Shown here piece by piece: positions 12,939 through 25,363 of a DNA stretch of 64,000 bases (position 1 is its first letter; each line of letters opens with the position of its first letter). A program made the position numbers and the translations under genes. Source of the DNA: Nocardia sp. BSTN01 (GTDB taxonomy: Bacteria > Actinomycetota > Actinomycetes > Mycobacteriales > Mycobacteriaceae). The stretch lies in the NCBI RefSeq assembly GCF_015354405.1, contig NZ_JADKYP010000010.1:1-64000 (forward strand), in the 5' to 3' direction. The notes below the pieces were generated by a model that saw nothing but the letters and a program-made list of their open reading frames with translations, was not told where the DNA came from and did not search any database.

Positions 12939-13841
12939 TCAGCGCGCGCGGCGGGCGGCGACGAAGCGCGGCCGGCCGGCCAGATCCGGGTGTTCGACGA
13001 TGTCGAAGAACCGGCCGTCTCCGGCGAACAGCGCCGCGACCTGCGGACCGTGCGAATCGTCGTGTTCGACGGCGGCCACGCCCTCGGGGCGCAGCAGCCG
13101 CGCGATGGTGGCGACCATGGGGGCGATCACCTCGAGTCCGTCGGGGCCGCCGAACAGGGCCAGGTGCGGATCGTATTCGGCCACTTCGGGATCCAGCCGT
13201 GCGCCCGACGGGATGTAGGGCGGATTCGCCACGACGACGTCGACGCGGCCGTTCAGCTCGGCCAGCACCTGCGTGTCGGTGACATCGCCGGCATGCAAAA
13301 CGATCGGCGTATCTCCTTGCGCGGCTTGCCGTTCGGCATTGCGCTGCGCCCATTGCCTTGCGGTGGGGTCGATTTCGACCGCGTGCACCTCGGCGTCGGG
13401 ACGGGCGTTGGCGATCGCCAGGGCCAGGGCACCCGATCCGGTGCACAGGTCGACCACGATCGGAGGGTGCTCGTGGCCGGCAGCCTCGAGCTGGGCCAGC
13501 GCCCACGCGAAGATCAGCTCGGTCTCCGGCCGCGGGACGAACACACCCGGGCCCACCTCGAGGTCCACCTCACCCATCGACGCGGCGCCGGTCAGATGCT
13601 GGAGCGGCACCCGCTCGGCCCGGCGCGCCACCAGCTTGTGGAATCGTTCGAGTTGTTCCGGAGTGACCATCGGAATCAGGGCCAGCCGCGATCGCTCGAC
13701 CTCGAGGACGAAGGCGGCCAGAAATTCCGCATCGATCTGCGGGCTGTGCCCCCCGGCCGCCGCGAGCGTGCGCGCGGCGTCGATGATCGCGGGACGTAGC
13801 GGCACTCGGTGCTGACCCGCCTCGCCGGGGGCCTGCATCAT
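12939..13841 (-). CDS. prmC: Release factor glutamine methyltransferase PrmC (HemK)
   Basis: It N5-methylates the Gln of the GGQ motif in RF1 and RF2 with S-adenosylmethionine. The product is 300 aa, with an N-terminal helical domain, the SAM motif [16 protein letters not shown] and the catalytic NPPY motif ([11 protein letters not shown]). The ATG start overlaps the prfA stop codon by 4 nt (ATGA), indicating translational coupling with its substrate's gene. Confidence 0.97.
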   Translation of the reverse strand: MMQAPGEAGQHRVPLRPAIIDAARTLAAAGGHSPQIDAEFLAAFVLEVERSRLALIPMVTPEQLERFHKLVARRAERVPLQHLTGAASMGEVDLEVGPGVFVPRPETELIFAWALAQLEAAGHEHPPIVVDLCTGSGALALAIANARPDAEVHAVEIDPTARQWAQRNAERQAAQGDTPIVLHAGDVTDTQVLAELNGRVDVVVANPPYIPSGARLDPEVAEYDPHLALFGGPDGLEVIAPMVATIARLLRPEGVAAVEHDDSHGPQVAALFAGDGRFFDIVEHPDLAGRPRFVAARRAR

Positions 13842-14929
13842 TGCGCCGCGAGCCGGGCGGCGCGGTCGGCTTCGCCGAGAGCGTCCAGCAGCGCGTCCAG
13901 TTCTCCGTCCAGGACCGAGTCCAGATTGTGGGCCTTGAAGCCGATGCGGTGGTCGGTGATGCGGTTCTCGGGGAAGTTGTAGGTGCGAATGCGCTCGGAG
14001 CGGTCGACCGTGCGGATCTGTGAGGCACGTCCGGCGGCGGCATCGGCCTCGGCCTGTTCCTCGGCCAGGCTCTGCAACCGCGCCGAGAGCACCTGCATCG
14101 CGCGGATCTTGTTCTGCAGCTGCGAACGCTCGTTCTGGCAGGTCACGACGATGCCGGTTGGCAAGTGGGTGATCCGGACCGCGGAGTCGGTGGTGTTGAC
14201 GCCCTGGCCGCCCTTACCGGAGGAGCGGTAGACATCGATGCGCAGATCCGACTCGTCGATCTGGACCTGTTCGACCTCGTCGGGTTCGGGATAGATCAGC
14301 ACGCCGGCCGCGGAGGTGTGGATGCGGCCCTGCGATTCGGTGACCGGCACGCGTTGCACGCGATGGACACCGCCCTCGAACTTCAGCCGGGACCAGACGC
14401 CGTCGCGGCTGGGCTCGCGGCTCTTGATCGAGAGCGTCGCCTCCTTGTATCCGCCCAGGTCGGACACGTTGGCGTCGAGGACCTCAACCTTCCAGCCGTG
14501 CCGTTCGGCATAGCGGATGTACATGCGGGCCAGATCGGAGGCGAACAACGCCGACTCCTCGCCGCCCTCCCCCGACTTCACCTCGAGCACGACATCGTCG
14601 CTGTCGTGCGGATCGCGGGGGGCCAGCAGATCGGTGAGCGTCTTCTCCAGCTCGTCGACCTGCTGTTCGAGGCCGGGGACCTCGGCGGCGAAGGAGGAAT
14701 CGTCGGCGGCCAGCTCCCGGGCGGCCGACAGATCGTCGCGGGCCGCGGTGAGCTTGGTGTAGGTCGACATGATCGGCGCCAGCTCGGCGAACCGCTTACC
14801 GACGCGACGGGCCTCACCAGGATTGTTGTGCAGCGCCGGATCCGACAGCTGGATTTCCAGGCCGGCGTGCTCGGCGAGAATGTCGTCGATGGCGGATGGG
14901 GCCGTGATCTTGTCGGCCATGGCGGTCAT
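13838..14929 (-). CDS. prfA: Peptide chain release factor 1
   Basis: It terminates translation at UAA and UAG codons. The product is 363 aa. The GGQ catalytic loop ([16 protein letters not shown]), the tripeptide anticodon PVT within [15 protein letters not shown], and the C-terminal [18 protein letters not shown] are all visible. PxT identifies RF1 rather than RF2. It is followed by prmC with a 4-nt overlap and preceded by the rpmE terminator-like hairpin. Confidence 0.98.
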   Translation of the reverse strand: MTAMADKITAPSAIDDILAEHAGLEIQLSDPALHNNPGEARRVGKRFAELAPIMSTYTKLTAARDDLSAARELAADDSSFAAEVPGLEQQVDELEKTLTDLLAPRDPHDSDDVVLEVKSGEGGEESALFASDLARMYIRYAERHGWKVEVLDANVSDLGGYKEATLSIKSREPSRDGVWSRLKFEGGVHRVQRVPVTESQGRIHTSAAGVLIYPEPDEVEQVQIDESDLRIDVYRSSGKGGQGVNTTDSAVRITHLPTGIVVTCQNERSQLQNKIRAMQVLSARLQSLAEEQAEADAAAGRASQIRTVDRSERIRTYNFPENRITDHRIGFKAHNLDSVLDGELDALLDALGEADRAARLAAQ

Positions 14930-14966
14930 GCCTCCTGCTGGGAGCTTTCGGTCACCTGTAAACGCA

Positions 14967-15002
14967 CCAACGCCCGGCCTGCGAAGGCAGGACGGGCGTT
15001 GG
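14967..15002 (-). terminator. Hairpin between rpmE and prfA
   Basis: A 10-bp outer stem (CCAACGCCCG / CGGGCGTTGG) and a 5-bp inner stem (CCTGC / GCAGG) are separated by a single mismatch, with a 4-nt loop. On the minus strand it starts 8 bp after the rpmE stop and is followed by TGCGTTT. It probably terminates or attenuates rpmE transcription before prfA. Confidence 0.7.
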
Positions 15003-15010
15003 CGGGACAG

Positions 15011-15247
15011 CTACTTGGCTTCCGAACCCTCGGACTTCTTGGCGCGCTTGCCGTAGCGGGCCTCGAAGCGGGCGACGCGGCCACCGGTGTCGAGGATCTT
15101 CTGCTTGCCCGTGTAGAACGGGTGGCACTGCGAGCAGACCTCGACGGTGATGTGGCCCGACTCCTTGGTGCTGTGAGTCTGGAAGGTGTTGCCGCAACCG
15201 CAGACAACGGTGGTCGGCACGTATGCCGGGTGAATTCCTGCCTTCAT
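15011..15247 (-). CDS. rpmE: 50S ribosomal protein L31 (zinc-binding form)
   Basis: This 78-aa large-subunit protein contains two CxC/CxxC pairs (VVCGCGNTF and [15 protein letters not shown]). That makes it the zinc-containing L31 rather than the zinc-free paralogue induced under zinc starvation. The ATG at 15247 ([12 protein letters not shown]) matches the family start; GAGAGGA lies just upstream. It sits between rho and prfA as in mycobacteria. Confidence 0.97.
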   Translation of the reverse strand: MKAGIHPAYVPTTVVCGCGNTFQTHSTKESGHITVEVCSQCHPFYTGKQKILDTGGRVARFEARYGKRAKKSEGSEAK

Positions 15248-15606
15248 GGGTGTCCTCTCGATCTGGCCCCGGGTCGCCCGAGCCCACGGCGGTATCTGCC
15301 GTGCTGCCGTAATGGACGTGAACCGGAACCGACTAGGCGGGATGGTCTGCCGATCGCAGACGCACCGACGGTCCAGTATGCCAGAACCGCCGATACGCAC
15401 TCACAACGCACCCGGTACCGCATTTGTTCCGGCATCGGCGCCCAGGAAAGCGGCACACCCCAAGGAAGTAGCGGCACGCGCATTCGCGGTTCTCGAGCCA
15501 CGCTGAAACGAGTAGTCGGCTACTCGGGAATATGAACACCTTTGTTCGTAGATTCGTTGCAGGAAGTAGACCCATGGCAATCGAAGCGACGATCCGAGGG
15601 ACAGCA
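15248..15606. other. 359-bp divergent gap between rpmE and the plus-strand membrane protein
   Basis: No gene is supported. It must hold the rpmE promoter (minus strand) and any promoter of the plus-strand gene. A GCATACT -10-like motif on the minus strand is present near 15375-15381, but no -35 element at suitable spacing was found. Confidence 0.45.
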
Positions 15607-16185
15607 GTGAATTTCCCCACCGCACGGGGGACGAGCAGGAGATCTCGAGCCCCGGACGCCGGGCATCCCCGCCTCGGAGACCGCACCATCCGCCTGTTGC
15701 CGGGAAGTGGACATACCAAGGAAATCGGCGCCGCGACGACATTGGCCGCCCTGGCGGTCCTCGTCCTCGCCGGGTGGCTCACGGCCTCCGGCACCCCGCC
15801 CCGCGCCGCCGTCATGACCCCCACCGGACCGGATCGGCCCTACGAATTCGCCGCGACCTCGGTCTCCACCGGATCCGTCACCGGTGCCACCGCACTGATT
15901 CTGATCGGGCTGATCGCCGGTGCCGCGGTCATCGGCCTCCTGTTCTACTCCCCTACCCCGCCGCGCCCCGGCAGACGGCGCGATCGTCGGCGTGCGCGTC
16001 TCCCGCAGACAGCAATGCGGCCCCGCCGAAGCGGGGCCGCATTATCGCGAGCCGAGCGGCACCCGTGGGTGCGCGCCGGGCGGACGTACTGCTCGTCGCC
16101 TATTCGTCCAAGGCGCCCGGTGCGGTCTTCGAGACCGTCATCAGGAATTCGACGTTGCTCTTCGACTTCTTCAAACGGTCGATGA
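15607..16185 (+). CDS. Hypothetical two-helix membrane protein opposite the 3' end of rho
   Basis: No family is recognised. From GTG 15607 (GGGA eight bases upstream) the product is 192 aa. Two hydrophobic segments are seen: IGAATTLAALAVLVLAGWLT and ATALILIGLIAGAAVIGLLF. Codon use is typical (G/C third positions) through the second segment and the following FYSPTPPRPGRRR. After that the frame runs through the rho terminator hairpin and 86 bp antisense to rho, giving an Arg/Ser-rich tail that looks non-coding. The true end may therefore be disturbed by a frameshift. An in-frame ATG at 15574 is an alternative start. Confidence 0.45.
   Translation: MNFPTARGTSRRSRAPDAGHPRLGDRTIRLLPGSGHTKEIGAATTLAALAVLVLAGWLTASGTPPRAAVMTPTGPDRPYEFAATSVSTGSVTGATALILIGLIAGAAVIGLLFYSPTPPRPGRRRDRRRARLPQTAMRPRRSGAALSRAERHPWVRAGRTYCSSPIRPRRPVRSSRPSSGIRRCSSTSSNGR
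16014..16043. terminator. UUCG-loop hairpin after rho
   Basis: A perfect 13-bp stem (AATGCGGCCCCGC / GCGGGGCCGCATT) encloses a tetraloop that reads TTCG on the minus strand. It lies 57 bp beyond the rho stop codon. UUCG-closed GC stems are exceptionally stable. The A/T-flanked stem gives a short T run on either strand, so it could act in both directions. Confidence 0.8.
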
Positions 16186-18202
16186 GCAGGTCGATCGCCT
16201 GCTGCGAATCGAGGCCCGAGAGCACCCGGCGCAGCTTGTGGATGACCGCCATCTCGTCGGGCGACATCAGCAGCTCGTCGTGGCGGGTGCTGGACGGGTT
16301 GATGTCGACCGCCGGGAACACGCGCCGCTCGGCGATCTTGCGATCGAGCTTGAGCTCGGCGTTACCGGTGCCCTTGAACTCCTCGAAGATCACCGTGTCA
16401 CCGGTGGAACCGGTCTCCACCATGGCGGTGGCGATGATGGTCAGCGAGCCGCCGTTCTCGATGTTGCGGGCCGCGCCGAGGAACCGCTTGGGCGGGTACA
16501 GCGCGGTGGAATCCACACCACCGGACAGGATGCGACCCGAGGCCGGCGAGGAGTTGTTGTACGCACGACCCAGCCGGGTGATCGAGTCGAGCAGCACCAC
16601 GACGTCCTGCCCCATCTCGACCAGGCGCTTGGCCCGCTCGATGGCGAGTTCGGCGACCGAGGTGTGATCGCTCGGCGGACGGTCGAACGTCGAGGCGATC
16701 ACCTCGCCGCGCACCGAGCGCTGCATATCGGTGACCTCTTCGGGACGCTCGTCCACCAGCACCACCATCAGGTAGCACTCCGGGTTGTTGGTGGCGATCG
16801 CGTTCGCGATGTCCTGCAGGATCGTGGTCTTACCCGCCTTCGGCGGCGACACGATCAGCGCACGCTGGCCCTTACCGATCGGCATGATCAGGTCGATCAC
16901 GCGGGTCGTGAGCTTGTTCGGCGTGGTCTCGAGCCGCAGCCGCTGGTTCGGGTACAGCGGGGTGAGCTTGTTGAATTCCGGCCGGCGGCGGGCGGATTCG
17001 ACATCCGAGCCGTTGACCGTGTCCAGCCGCACCAGCGGATCGAACTTCTGACGCTGGTTGCCCTGTTCGCCCTCGCGCGGAGCACGCACCGCACCGGTGA
17101 TCGCGTCACCACGGCGCAGGCCGTTCTTGCGCACCAGGTTCATCGACACGTAGACGTCGTTCTGGCCGGCCAGGTAACCCGAGGTGCGCACGAACGCGTA
17201 GTTGTCGAGCACGTCGAGGATGCCGGCGACCGGCTGCAGGACATCGTCCTCGCGGATCTCGACCTCGCGGCCGCCCTCGCCGCCCTCACGGTCACGTCCG
17301 CCACGACGGCGCTCCCGGAACCGGCGGCCGCGGCGCCCGCGCCCACCTTCCTCGTCGTCCTCACCACGCTGGTCGCGGCCACGTTCGCCACCGCGGGCGG
17401 CGCCGTTCTGGCCGGACTGGTTCTGCCCGCCGGACTGGTTGCGGTCGCGGCGACGATCGCCCGACTCCTGATCCGACTTGGCGTCGCCGCCTTCGGCCTT
17501 CGGTTCGGTCTTGGTCTCGGCGCGAGCCTCGCCACCGCGGTTCTCGCCACGGTTGTCGCCGCCCTCACCACGCTGGTCGCGGCCACGACGCTGGCGACCG
17601 CGGCCGCGCTGGCCACCGTCACGTCCGGACTCGTCACCCGAATCGGCCGGGCGCGCAGCCGAATCCGCGGTTTCCGCCTTCACGGACGCGTTCTCGGTGC
17701 CGATGCCGTCGAGAGTCTGCTGCTGACCACGCGCGGCACCGTTGCGGGTGCCCTTCGGCGCATCGTTCTTGGCGCGTCCCTTACCGGCGGACTCGGCGGC
17801 GTTCTCGGAGGTCTGAGGGGACTCGGTCTTCGAGGACTCGGCCTTCGTCGCCACACCGGATTCGGTCGCGGCATTCGACGCGGATTTCGCGGCCGGCTCG
17901 GCGCCCGCGTCCACTTCGGCGGATTTCGCATCGCCCCGGCCACCACGTGCGGACTTGCCGGAGGAGGCCTGGTTTTCCTTGATGGCGGCGATGAGATCGC
18001 CCTTACGCATTCCGGATGTGCCTCGGATACCGAGCTCTCCGGCAAGCGCACGCAACTGCGGCAACAACATTCCAGTCAGCCCCGATCGTGCGACGTCGGT
18101 GTGTTCGCTCATCTTCGAAATCTGTCCGGAGTCACTTTCGCGGCCGTCCGAGGGATTTGCAGTGTCCACCCCGGGTGTCGCGAGCAGGTCCGTATCTGTC
18201 AC
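16100..18202 (-). CDS. rho: Transcription termination factor Rho with long disordered insert
   Basis: This hexameric RNA-dependent ATPase/helicase ends transcription. The product is 700 aa, against 419 in E. coli and about 602 in M. tuberculosis. An N-terminal Rho-N helical domain (LLPQLRALAGELGIRGTSGMRKGDLIAAI, about 46-75) is followed by a roughly 240-residue Arg/Gly/Glu/Asn-rich low-complexity region (about 77-315). Then come the RNA-binding domain (DVLQPVAGILDVLDNYAFVR) and the ATPase core, with Walker A PPKAGKTT near 453-460 and Walker B VVVLLDSITR. The GTG at 18202 (VTDTDLLATP) is chosen from an AAGGA site and similarity to the mycobacterial N-terminus. Confidence 0.98.
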   Translation of the reverse strand: MTDTDLLATPGVDTANPSDGRESDSGQISKMSEHTDVARSGLTGMLLPQLRALAGELGIRGTSGMRKGDLIAAIKENQASSGKSARGGRGDAKSAEVDAGAEPAAKSASNAATESGVATKAESSKTESPQTSENAAESAGKGRAKNDAPKGTRNGAARGQQQTLDGIGTENASVKAETADSAARPADSGDESGRDGGQRGRGRQRRGRDQRGEGGDNRGENRGGEARAETKTEPKAEGGDAKSDQESGDRRRDRNQSGGQNQSGQNGAARGGERGRDQRGEDDEEGGRGRRGRRFRERRRGGRDREGGEGGREVEIREDDVLQPVAGILDVLDNYAFVRTSGYLAGQNDVYVSMNLVRKNGLRRGDAITGAVRAPREGEQGNQRQKFDPLVRLDTVNGSDVESARRRPEFNKLTPLYPNQRLRLETTPNKLTTRVIDLIMPIGKGQRALIVSPPKAGKTTILQDIANAIATNNPECYLMVVLVDERPEEVTDMQRSVRGEVIASTFDRPPSDHTSVAELAIERAKRLVEMGQDVVVLLDSITRLGRAYNNSSPASGRILSGGVDSTALYPPKRFLGAARNIENGGSLTIIATAMVETGSTGDTVIFEEFKGTGNAELKLDRKIAERRVFPAVDINPSSTRHDELLMSPDEMAVIHKLRRVLSGLDSQQAIDLLIDRLKKSKSNVEFLMTVSKTAPGALDE

Positions 18203-18545
18203 GGAGATCCTTTCCTTCCCTCGATTGCCGTGTGCATATTCGAGGGTTCGTCCCGAAGCTCGATCACTGTGCCGAGCTCGGATGCCGTATCGCCTGCCCC
18301 GCCGGACCGATGGAATCACCCACCTGGTCACGGCCACCGGTTCATTGAGTGGGAGTGATCATTCCAGTCGCTGTCCCCGACGTCGAGGTCGAAGTCCCGA
18401 GTGATTCGAGCCCCCGAGCCACCGAGCTTGAGCAAGGAGCCTGCTGGAGCGATTGCCCTGATGAAGCACCGGCGTCTGACGCGCACGATGTACGGACGTG
18501 CCCAGGATAGCTCTGTCCGACCACGTCAGCAAGGCAGCCACGCCA
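18203..18545. other. 343-bp gap, long rho leader
   Basis: No gene is supported between thrB and rho. The promoter-like element at 18504-18532 would give rho a 5' untranslated region of roughly 290 nt. Leaders of this sort are often used for rho autoregulation, but no specific structure was recognised. Confidence 0.5.
18504..18532 (-). promoter_or_regulatory. Putative rho promoter
   Basis: On the minus strand TTGCTG (18527-18532) lies 17 bp before TATCCT (18504-18509). The element begins just after the thrB stop codon (18546), about 300 bp upstream of the rho start. Spacing and hexamers fit a SigA-type promoter; no experimental support is available. Confidence 0.45.
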
Positions 18546-20696
<2,151 letters not shown>

Positions 20697-20700
<4 letters not shown>

Positions 20701-22097
20701 TCCTCGGTGCCTTCCAATCTCAAGACGCTGGTCACGGATGTGACGGATTCCAGCTCGGCAAGTGCTGCCACGGTATCGGCCAGCGCCGACTCCGGCGCGT
20801 GGTGGGTGACCACGACCAGTCGGGCGCCCTCGTCGTATCCCTCCTGGCGGACCGTCGAGATGCTGACACCGTGTTCGGCGAATTTGCCGGACACCGCCTG
20901 CAGAACCCCGGTGCGGTCGGCAACCTGCAGGTTCACGTGGTAGCGGGTCGGGATGTCGCCGATCGGCGCGATCGGCAGCTCAGCATAAACCGATTCACCC
21001 GGTGCGCGGCCACCGTAGAACTTGTTGCGGGCCGCCATCACCAGATCGCCCATCACCGCCGAGGCGGTCGGCGCGCCGCCCGCGCCCTGGCCGTAGAACA
21101 TCAGCCGGCCGGCGTTCTCGGCCTCGACGACCACCGCGTTGAAGGCGCCGTTGACCGAGGACAGCGGATGCCGCCGCGGAATCAGCGCCGGGTACACGCG
21201 CACCGACACCCGGTCCTTACCGGCGGGCGAGCTGCCCGCGTCACCCGGCGCGGCGACCGCCGATCCGTCCATCGACAGGCGCTCGCCGCCGGGCATCCGC
21301 TCACAGATGGCCAGCAGCTTCACGGTGCAGCCGACCGCCGCCGCGGTCTCCAGATCCTCGGCGGTGATCTTCGAGATGCCCTCGCGGTAGACGTCGGCGG
21401 CGGTGACGCGGGTGTGGAAGGCCAGCGAGGCCAGGATCGCGGCCTTCGCGGCGGCGTCATAGCCCTCGACATCGGCGGTGGGATCCGCTTCGGCGTAGCC
21501 GAGCCGGGTCGCCTCGGCGAGTGTGTCGGTGTAGTCGGCGCCGGTCTCGTCCATCGCCGAGAGAATGAAATTCGTTGTGCCGTTGACGATTCCGACCACC
21601 CGGTTCACCCGGTCGCCGGACATCGACTGGATCAGCGGGCGCACCACCGGAATGGCGCCGGCCACCGCGGCCTCGAAGTACAGGTCGGCGCGGCTGCCCT
21701 CGGCCGCCGCGGCCAGCTCACCGGTGTAGTCGGCCAGCAGCGCCTTGTTCGCGGTCACGACCGACTTGCCGCCGTTGAGCGCGGCCAGGATCAGCTTGCG
21801 AGCCGGATCGATACCGCCCATCACCTCGACCACCAGGTCGACGTCGTCGCGGGCGACCAGCGCTTCGGCGTCGGTGGTCAGCAACTCGGCCGGAATGCCG
21901 CGGTCGACGTCGAGGCGCCGCACCGCGACGCCACGCAGCACCACCGGGGCGCCCACCCGCGAGCGCAGGTCGTCGGCGTGGTCGCGCAGGATGCGCACCA
22001 CCTCGGTGCCGACGTTGCCCATGCCGAGCACCGCGACCCCGATGGGATGTTCGATCCCGAACGCACCGCCCCGGGCCTGGTTCGTCGCCTCGGTCAT
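20697..22097 (-). CDS. hom: Homoserine dehydrogenase with C-terminal ACT domain
   Basis: It reduces aspartate semialdehyde to homoserine with NAD(P)H. The product is 466 aa. The Rossmann motif [14 protein letters not shown] is at about 19-32. The catalytic region contains ANKALLA and [14 protein letters not shown], and the acid-rich [21 protein letters not shown] follows. A regulatory ACT domain ([25 protein letters not shown]) ends the protein, consistent with threonine feedback. There is a Gly/Ala/Ser-rich insertion of about 20 residues ([19 protein letters not shown]) before [10 protein letters not shown] that I do not recall from mycobacterial homologues. It overlaps lysA and thrC by 4 nt each. 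Confidence 0.98.
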
Positions 22098-23524
22098 GAA
22101 TGCACCTCCGTCGCTTCCAGGCTCATCAGATCCGCCACCGTCTCGCGGCGCAGCAGCAGCCGCGCCTGCCCGTCGCGGACGGCGACCACGGCCGGGCGGG
22201 TGAGCATGTTGTAGCGGCTGGCCATCGAATAGCAGTACGCGCCCGTGGCCGCGACCGCAACCAGGTCCCCCGGTCCGACGTCGGCCGGCATCCAGGTGTC
22301 GCGGATGACGATATCGCCACTCTCACAATGCTTTCCGACCACACGCGCCACCACGGGGGCGGACTCGCTGGAGCGGGAGACCAGCCGACAGTCATAGTCG
22401 GCCTGATACAGCGCGGGACGGATGTTGTCGCTCATCCCGCCGTCGACGCTGACGTAGCGGCGTTGCGCGCCGGCGTCGAGCGAGACGTCCTTGGTGGTCC
22501 CGACCTCGTAGAGGGTGACCGTGCCCGGACCGGCGATCGCGCGGCCCGGTTCCACCGCGATGGTCGGGGTGGGCAGGCCGATCTGCGCCGCCTCCACCTC
22601 GACGAGGTCGCGCACCTTCGCGGCGAAGTCGTCCAGCGGCGGCGGATCGTCGCTCGGCAGATACGAAATGCCCAGTCCCCCACCGAGATCCAGGATCGCG
22701 ATCTGTTCGGTGCGCTCGACGCCGAACTTCTCGATCGCATCGCGCAGCAGTCGCAACATGCGCCGCGCGGAGATCTCGAAACCGTCGATGTCGAAGATCT
22801 GCGATCCGATATGGCTGTGCAGGCCGACCAGGCGCAGATTGTCCGCCTCGAAGACCCGGGCCAACGCCTCCATCGCATCGCCGCCGGCGATCGAGAAGCC
22901 GAACTTCTGATCTTCGTGCGCGGTCGAAATGTATTCGTGCGTATGCGCTTCCACGCCGACCGTGACGCGGACCAGCACGTCCTGCACCACGCCCGCACGG
23001 GCGGCGACCGCCTCCAGGCGCTCGATCTCGATCAGCGAGTCGACGACGACGTGCCCGACGCCCGCCGCGACGGCCTGCTCCAGTTCGGCGACCGATTTGT
23101 TGTTGCCGTGCAACGCGATTCGCTCGGCCGGGAAACCGCCGTGTAGCGCCACCGCCAGCTCGCCGCCGGAGCACACGTCCAGATGCAGGCCCTCGTCGCG
23201 CACCCAGCGCGCGATCTCGCCGCACAGGAATGCCTTGGAGGCGTAGTGAACTCGCGCACCGGGACCGAAGGCCCGGACCATATCGCGGCAGCGGGAGCGG
23301 AAGTCGTCCTCGTCGACCACGAACAGCGGAGTGCCGAATTCGGCGGCGAGCTGCGTCACGGGCACACCGGCCAGGCGCACCACACCCGCGGCGTCGCGAG
23401 AGGCGTTGCGCGGCCACACCTTATCGGGCAGGTCGATCATCTCGCGGGGGTCCGCGGGCCGCTCCGGCAGGTTGGGGGCGTGGGGGATCTCGGCGTGCCG
23501 AGGTCCCGCCGGATGCGCACTCAC
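22094..23524 (-). CDS. lysA: Diaminopimelate decarboxylase
   Basis: This PLP fold-type III enzyme decarboxylates meso-diaminopimelate to lysine. The product is 476 aa. The PLP lysine lies in [16 protein letters not shown], the glycine loop in [11 protein letters not shown], and EPGRAI and the active-site CESGD are present. The GTG at 23524 ([17 protein letters not shown]) is chosen for the strong GGAAGGA site upstream; a longer open frame overlapping argS has no support. The stop overlaps the hom ATG by 4 nt. About 40 bp separate it from argS. Confidence 0.97.
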   Translation of the reverse strand: MSAHPAGPRHAEIPHAPNLPERPADPREMIDLPDKVWPRNASRDAAGVVRLAGVPVTQLAAEFGTPLFVVDEDDFRSRCRDMVRAFGPGARVHYASKAFLCGEIARWVRDEGLHLDVCSGGELAVALHGGFPAERIALHGNNKSVAELEQAVAAGVGHVVVDSLIEIERLEAVAARAGVVQDVLVRVTVGVEAHTHEYISTAHEDQKFGFSIAGGDAMEALARVFEADNLRLVGLHSHIGSQIFDIDGFEISARRMLRLLRDAIEKFGVERTEQIAILDLGGGLGISYLPSDDPPPLDDFAAKVRDLVEVEAAQIGLPTPTIAVEPGRAIAGPGTVTLYEVGTTKDVSLDAGAQRRYVSVDGGMSDNIRPALYQADYDCRLVSRSSESAPVVARVVGKHCESGDIVIRDTWMPADVGPGDLVAVAATGAYCYSMASRYNMLTRPAVVAVRDGQARLLLRRETVADLMSLEATEVHS

Positions 23525-23564
23525 AATAATTCCTTCCTCACACGATGACCTGGCCGACGGCGGT

Positions 23565-25223
23565 TCACATGCGCTCCGGGGCGGATACGCCCAGCAGCGC
23601 CAGACCGTTGGACAGCACCTGACGGGTGGCGTCGACCAGTTGCAGGCGGGCGGCGTTGACCGGCAGGACCGGGTCGTCGTTCTGCGGCAGGATCCGCAGC
23701 GTCTTGTTGGTCTGGAAGCGGTGGTAGGCGCCCGCCAGTTCCTCCAGATAACGGGCCACGCGGTGCGGTTCGCGCAGGCTCGCCGCACTGGCCACCACGG
23801 CCGGGAACTCGCCGAGGGTGCGGATCAGCTCGCCCTCCTCGTCGGCGACCAGCAGGCCGAGATCCGGTGCGACACCGGCGAATCCGAAGTCGGTGGCATT
23901 GCGGGCGACCGCGCAGGTACGGGCGTGCGCGTACTGCACGTAGTAGACCGGGTTCTCACTGCTCTGTTTGGTCCACAGATCGAGGTCGATATCGATACTC
24001 GAGTTCACCGAACTGCGCACCAGCACGTAGCGGGCGGCGTCGACGCCGATCGCCTCGACCAGATCGTCGAGGGTGACCACCGTGCCGGCACGCTTGCTCA
24101 TCCGCACCGCCACGCCGTCACGCACCAGGTTGACCATCTGGCCGATCAGCACCTCGACGGTGTTCGGATCGTCGCCGAACGCGGCCGCCGCCGCCTTCAG
24201 CCGGCCGATGTAGCCGTGATGGTCGGCGCCGAGCATGTAGATGCAGAGGTCGAACCCGCGCGAGCGCTTGTTCTGGAAGTAGGCGATGTCGCCACCGATA
24301 TAGGCGGACTTGCCGTCGCTCTTGATGACGACGCGGTCCTTGTCGTCACCGTATTCGGTGCTGGCGATCCACCAGGCGCCGTCCTTCTCGTACAGATTGC
24401 CCGAGGCCTTGAGCTGGTCGAGCGCCTTCTCCACGGCGCCGGAGGCGAACAGCGAGCTCTCGTTGAAGTACACGTCGAAATCGGTGCCGAAATCGTGCAG
24501 CGTCTGCTTGATGTGGGCGAACATCAGCTCCACACCCTCGCGGCGGAACAGCTCGTGCCGCTCGTTCTCCGGCAGATTCACCGCGTCCGGATGCGCGGCG
24601 GTGATCTGACCCGCGATCTCCGAGATGTAGGCGCCGGCGTAGCCGTTCTCCGGAGTGGGCGCGCCGGTGGCGGCGGCGACCAGCGATTCGGCGAAGCGGT
24701 CGATCTGCGCGCCGTGGTCGTTGAAGTAGTACTCGCGGGTCACGTCGGCGCCCTGAGCGGCCAGAATGCGACCCAGCGCGTCGCCGACCGAGGCCCAGCG
24801 GGTACCGCCGAGGTGGACCGGGCCGGTCGGATTGGCGGAGACGAACTCCAGGTTGATCTTGGTGCCGGTGAGCGCCTGCGCGGTGCCGTAGGCGGCGCCC
24901 GCGGCGCGGATCTGCTCCACGATGGCGCCCTGGGCGGCCGCGGCGAGGCGGATGTTGAGGAAGCCCGGGCCGGCCACGTCGGCGGATTCGATGCCGTCGG
25001 TAGCGGCCAGCGCGGCGGCCAGCAGACCGGCCAGTTCGCGCGGATTCATTCCGGCCTTCTTACCCACCTGCATGGCCACATTCGTGGCATAGTCTCCGTG
25101 TTCCGGATTACGGGGACGCTCCACCTTGACCTCGTCGGGCAGGACCGCAGGGTCGGATCCACGTTCGACGAGCACCTTCGCCGCGGTCGCACGAAGGAGT
25201 TCTGCAAGGTCAGCTGGAGTCAC
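23565..25223 (-). CDS. argS: Arginyl-tRNA synthetase
   Basis: It charges tRNA-Arg. It is a class I synthetase of 552 aa. The HIGH-like motif is in [19 protein letters not shown] and the KMSKS-like motif is RMSKRAGT. The N-terminal additional domain ([17 protein letters not shown]) and the C-terminal DALR anticodon-binding domain ([19 protein letters not shown]-type end) are visible. The GTG start at 25223 follows a TAGGAT -10 element by only 8 nt, so the mRNA is probably leaderless. It is the first gene of the argS-lysA-hom-thrC-thrB series, and a tRNA-Arg gene lies about 570 bp away. Confidence 0.98.
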   Translation of the reverse strand: MTPADLAELLRATAAKVLVERGSDPAVLPDEVKVERPRNPEHGDYATNVAMQVGKKAGMNPRELAGLLAAALAATDGIESADVAGPGFLNIRLAAAAQGAIVEQIRAAGAAYGTAQALTGTKINLEFVSANPTGPVHLGGTRWASVGDALGRILAAQGADVTREYYFNDHGAQIDRFAESLVAAATGAPTPENGYAGAYISEIAGQITAAHPDAVNLPENERHELFRREGVELMFAHIKQTLHDFGTDFDVYFNESSLFASGAVEKALDQLKASGNLYEKDGAWWIASTEYGDDKDRVVIKSDGKSAYIGGDIAYFQNKRSRGFDLCIYMLGADHHGYIGRLKAAAAAFGDDPNTVEVLIGQMVNLVRDGVAVRMSKRAGTVVTLDDLVEAIGVDAARYVLVRSSVNSSIDIDLDLWTKQSSENPVYYVQYAHARTCAVARNATDFGFAGVAPDLGLLVADEEGELIRTLGEFPAVVASAASLREPHRVARYLEELAGAYHRFQTNKTLRILPQNDDPVLPVNAARLQLVDATRQVLSNGLALLGVSAPERM

Positions 25224-25231
25224 GAGTCTCT

Positions 25232-25237
25232 ATCCTA
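25232..25237 (-). promoter_or_regulatory. -10 element giving a leaderless argS transcript
   Basis: TAGGAT on the minus strand ends 8 nt before the argS GTG start. That spacing would place the transcription start at or within 1-2 nt of the start codon. No Shine-Dalgarno sequence is present between them. Leaderless mRNAs are common in mycobacteria and relatives. Confidence 0.5.
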
Positions 25238-25363
25238 TGGTCCGAGCGGGTGCGCGCCGTCAGCGGGCACCTGCTCGGCGCACCCGGCATCCGGCACCGG
25301 CGGCCCCGGCCGTCCTTACGACACCGCGAGAACTACCGACGCACCCGAAGAGAGCGCCAACCG

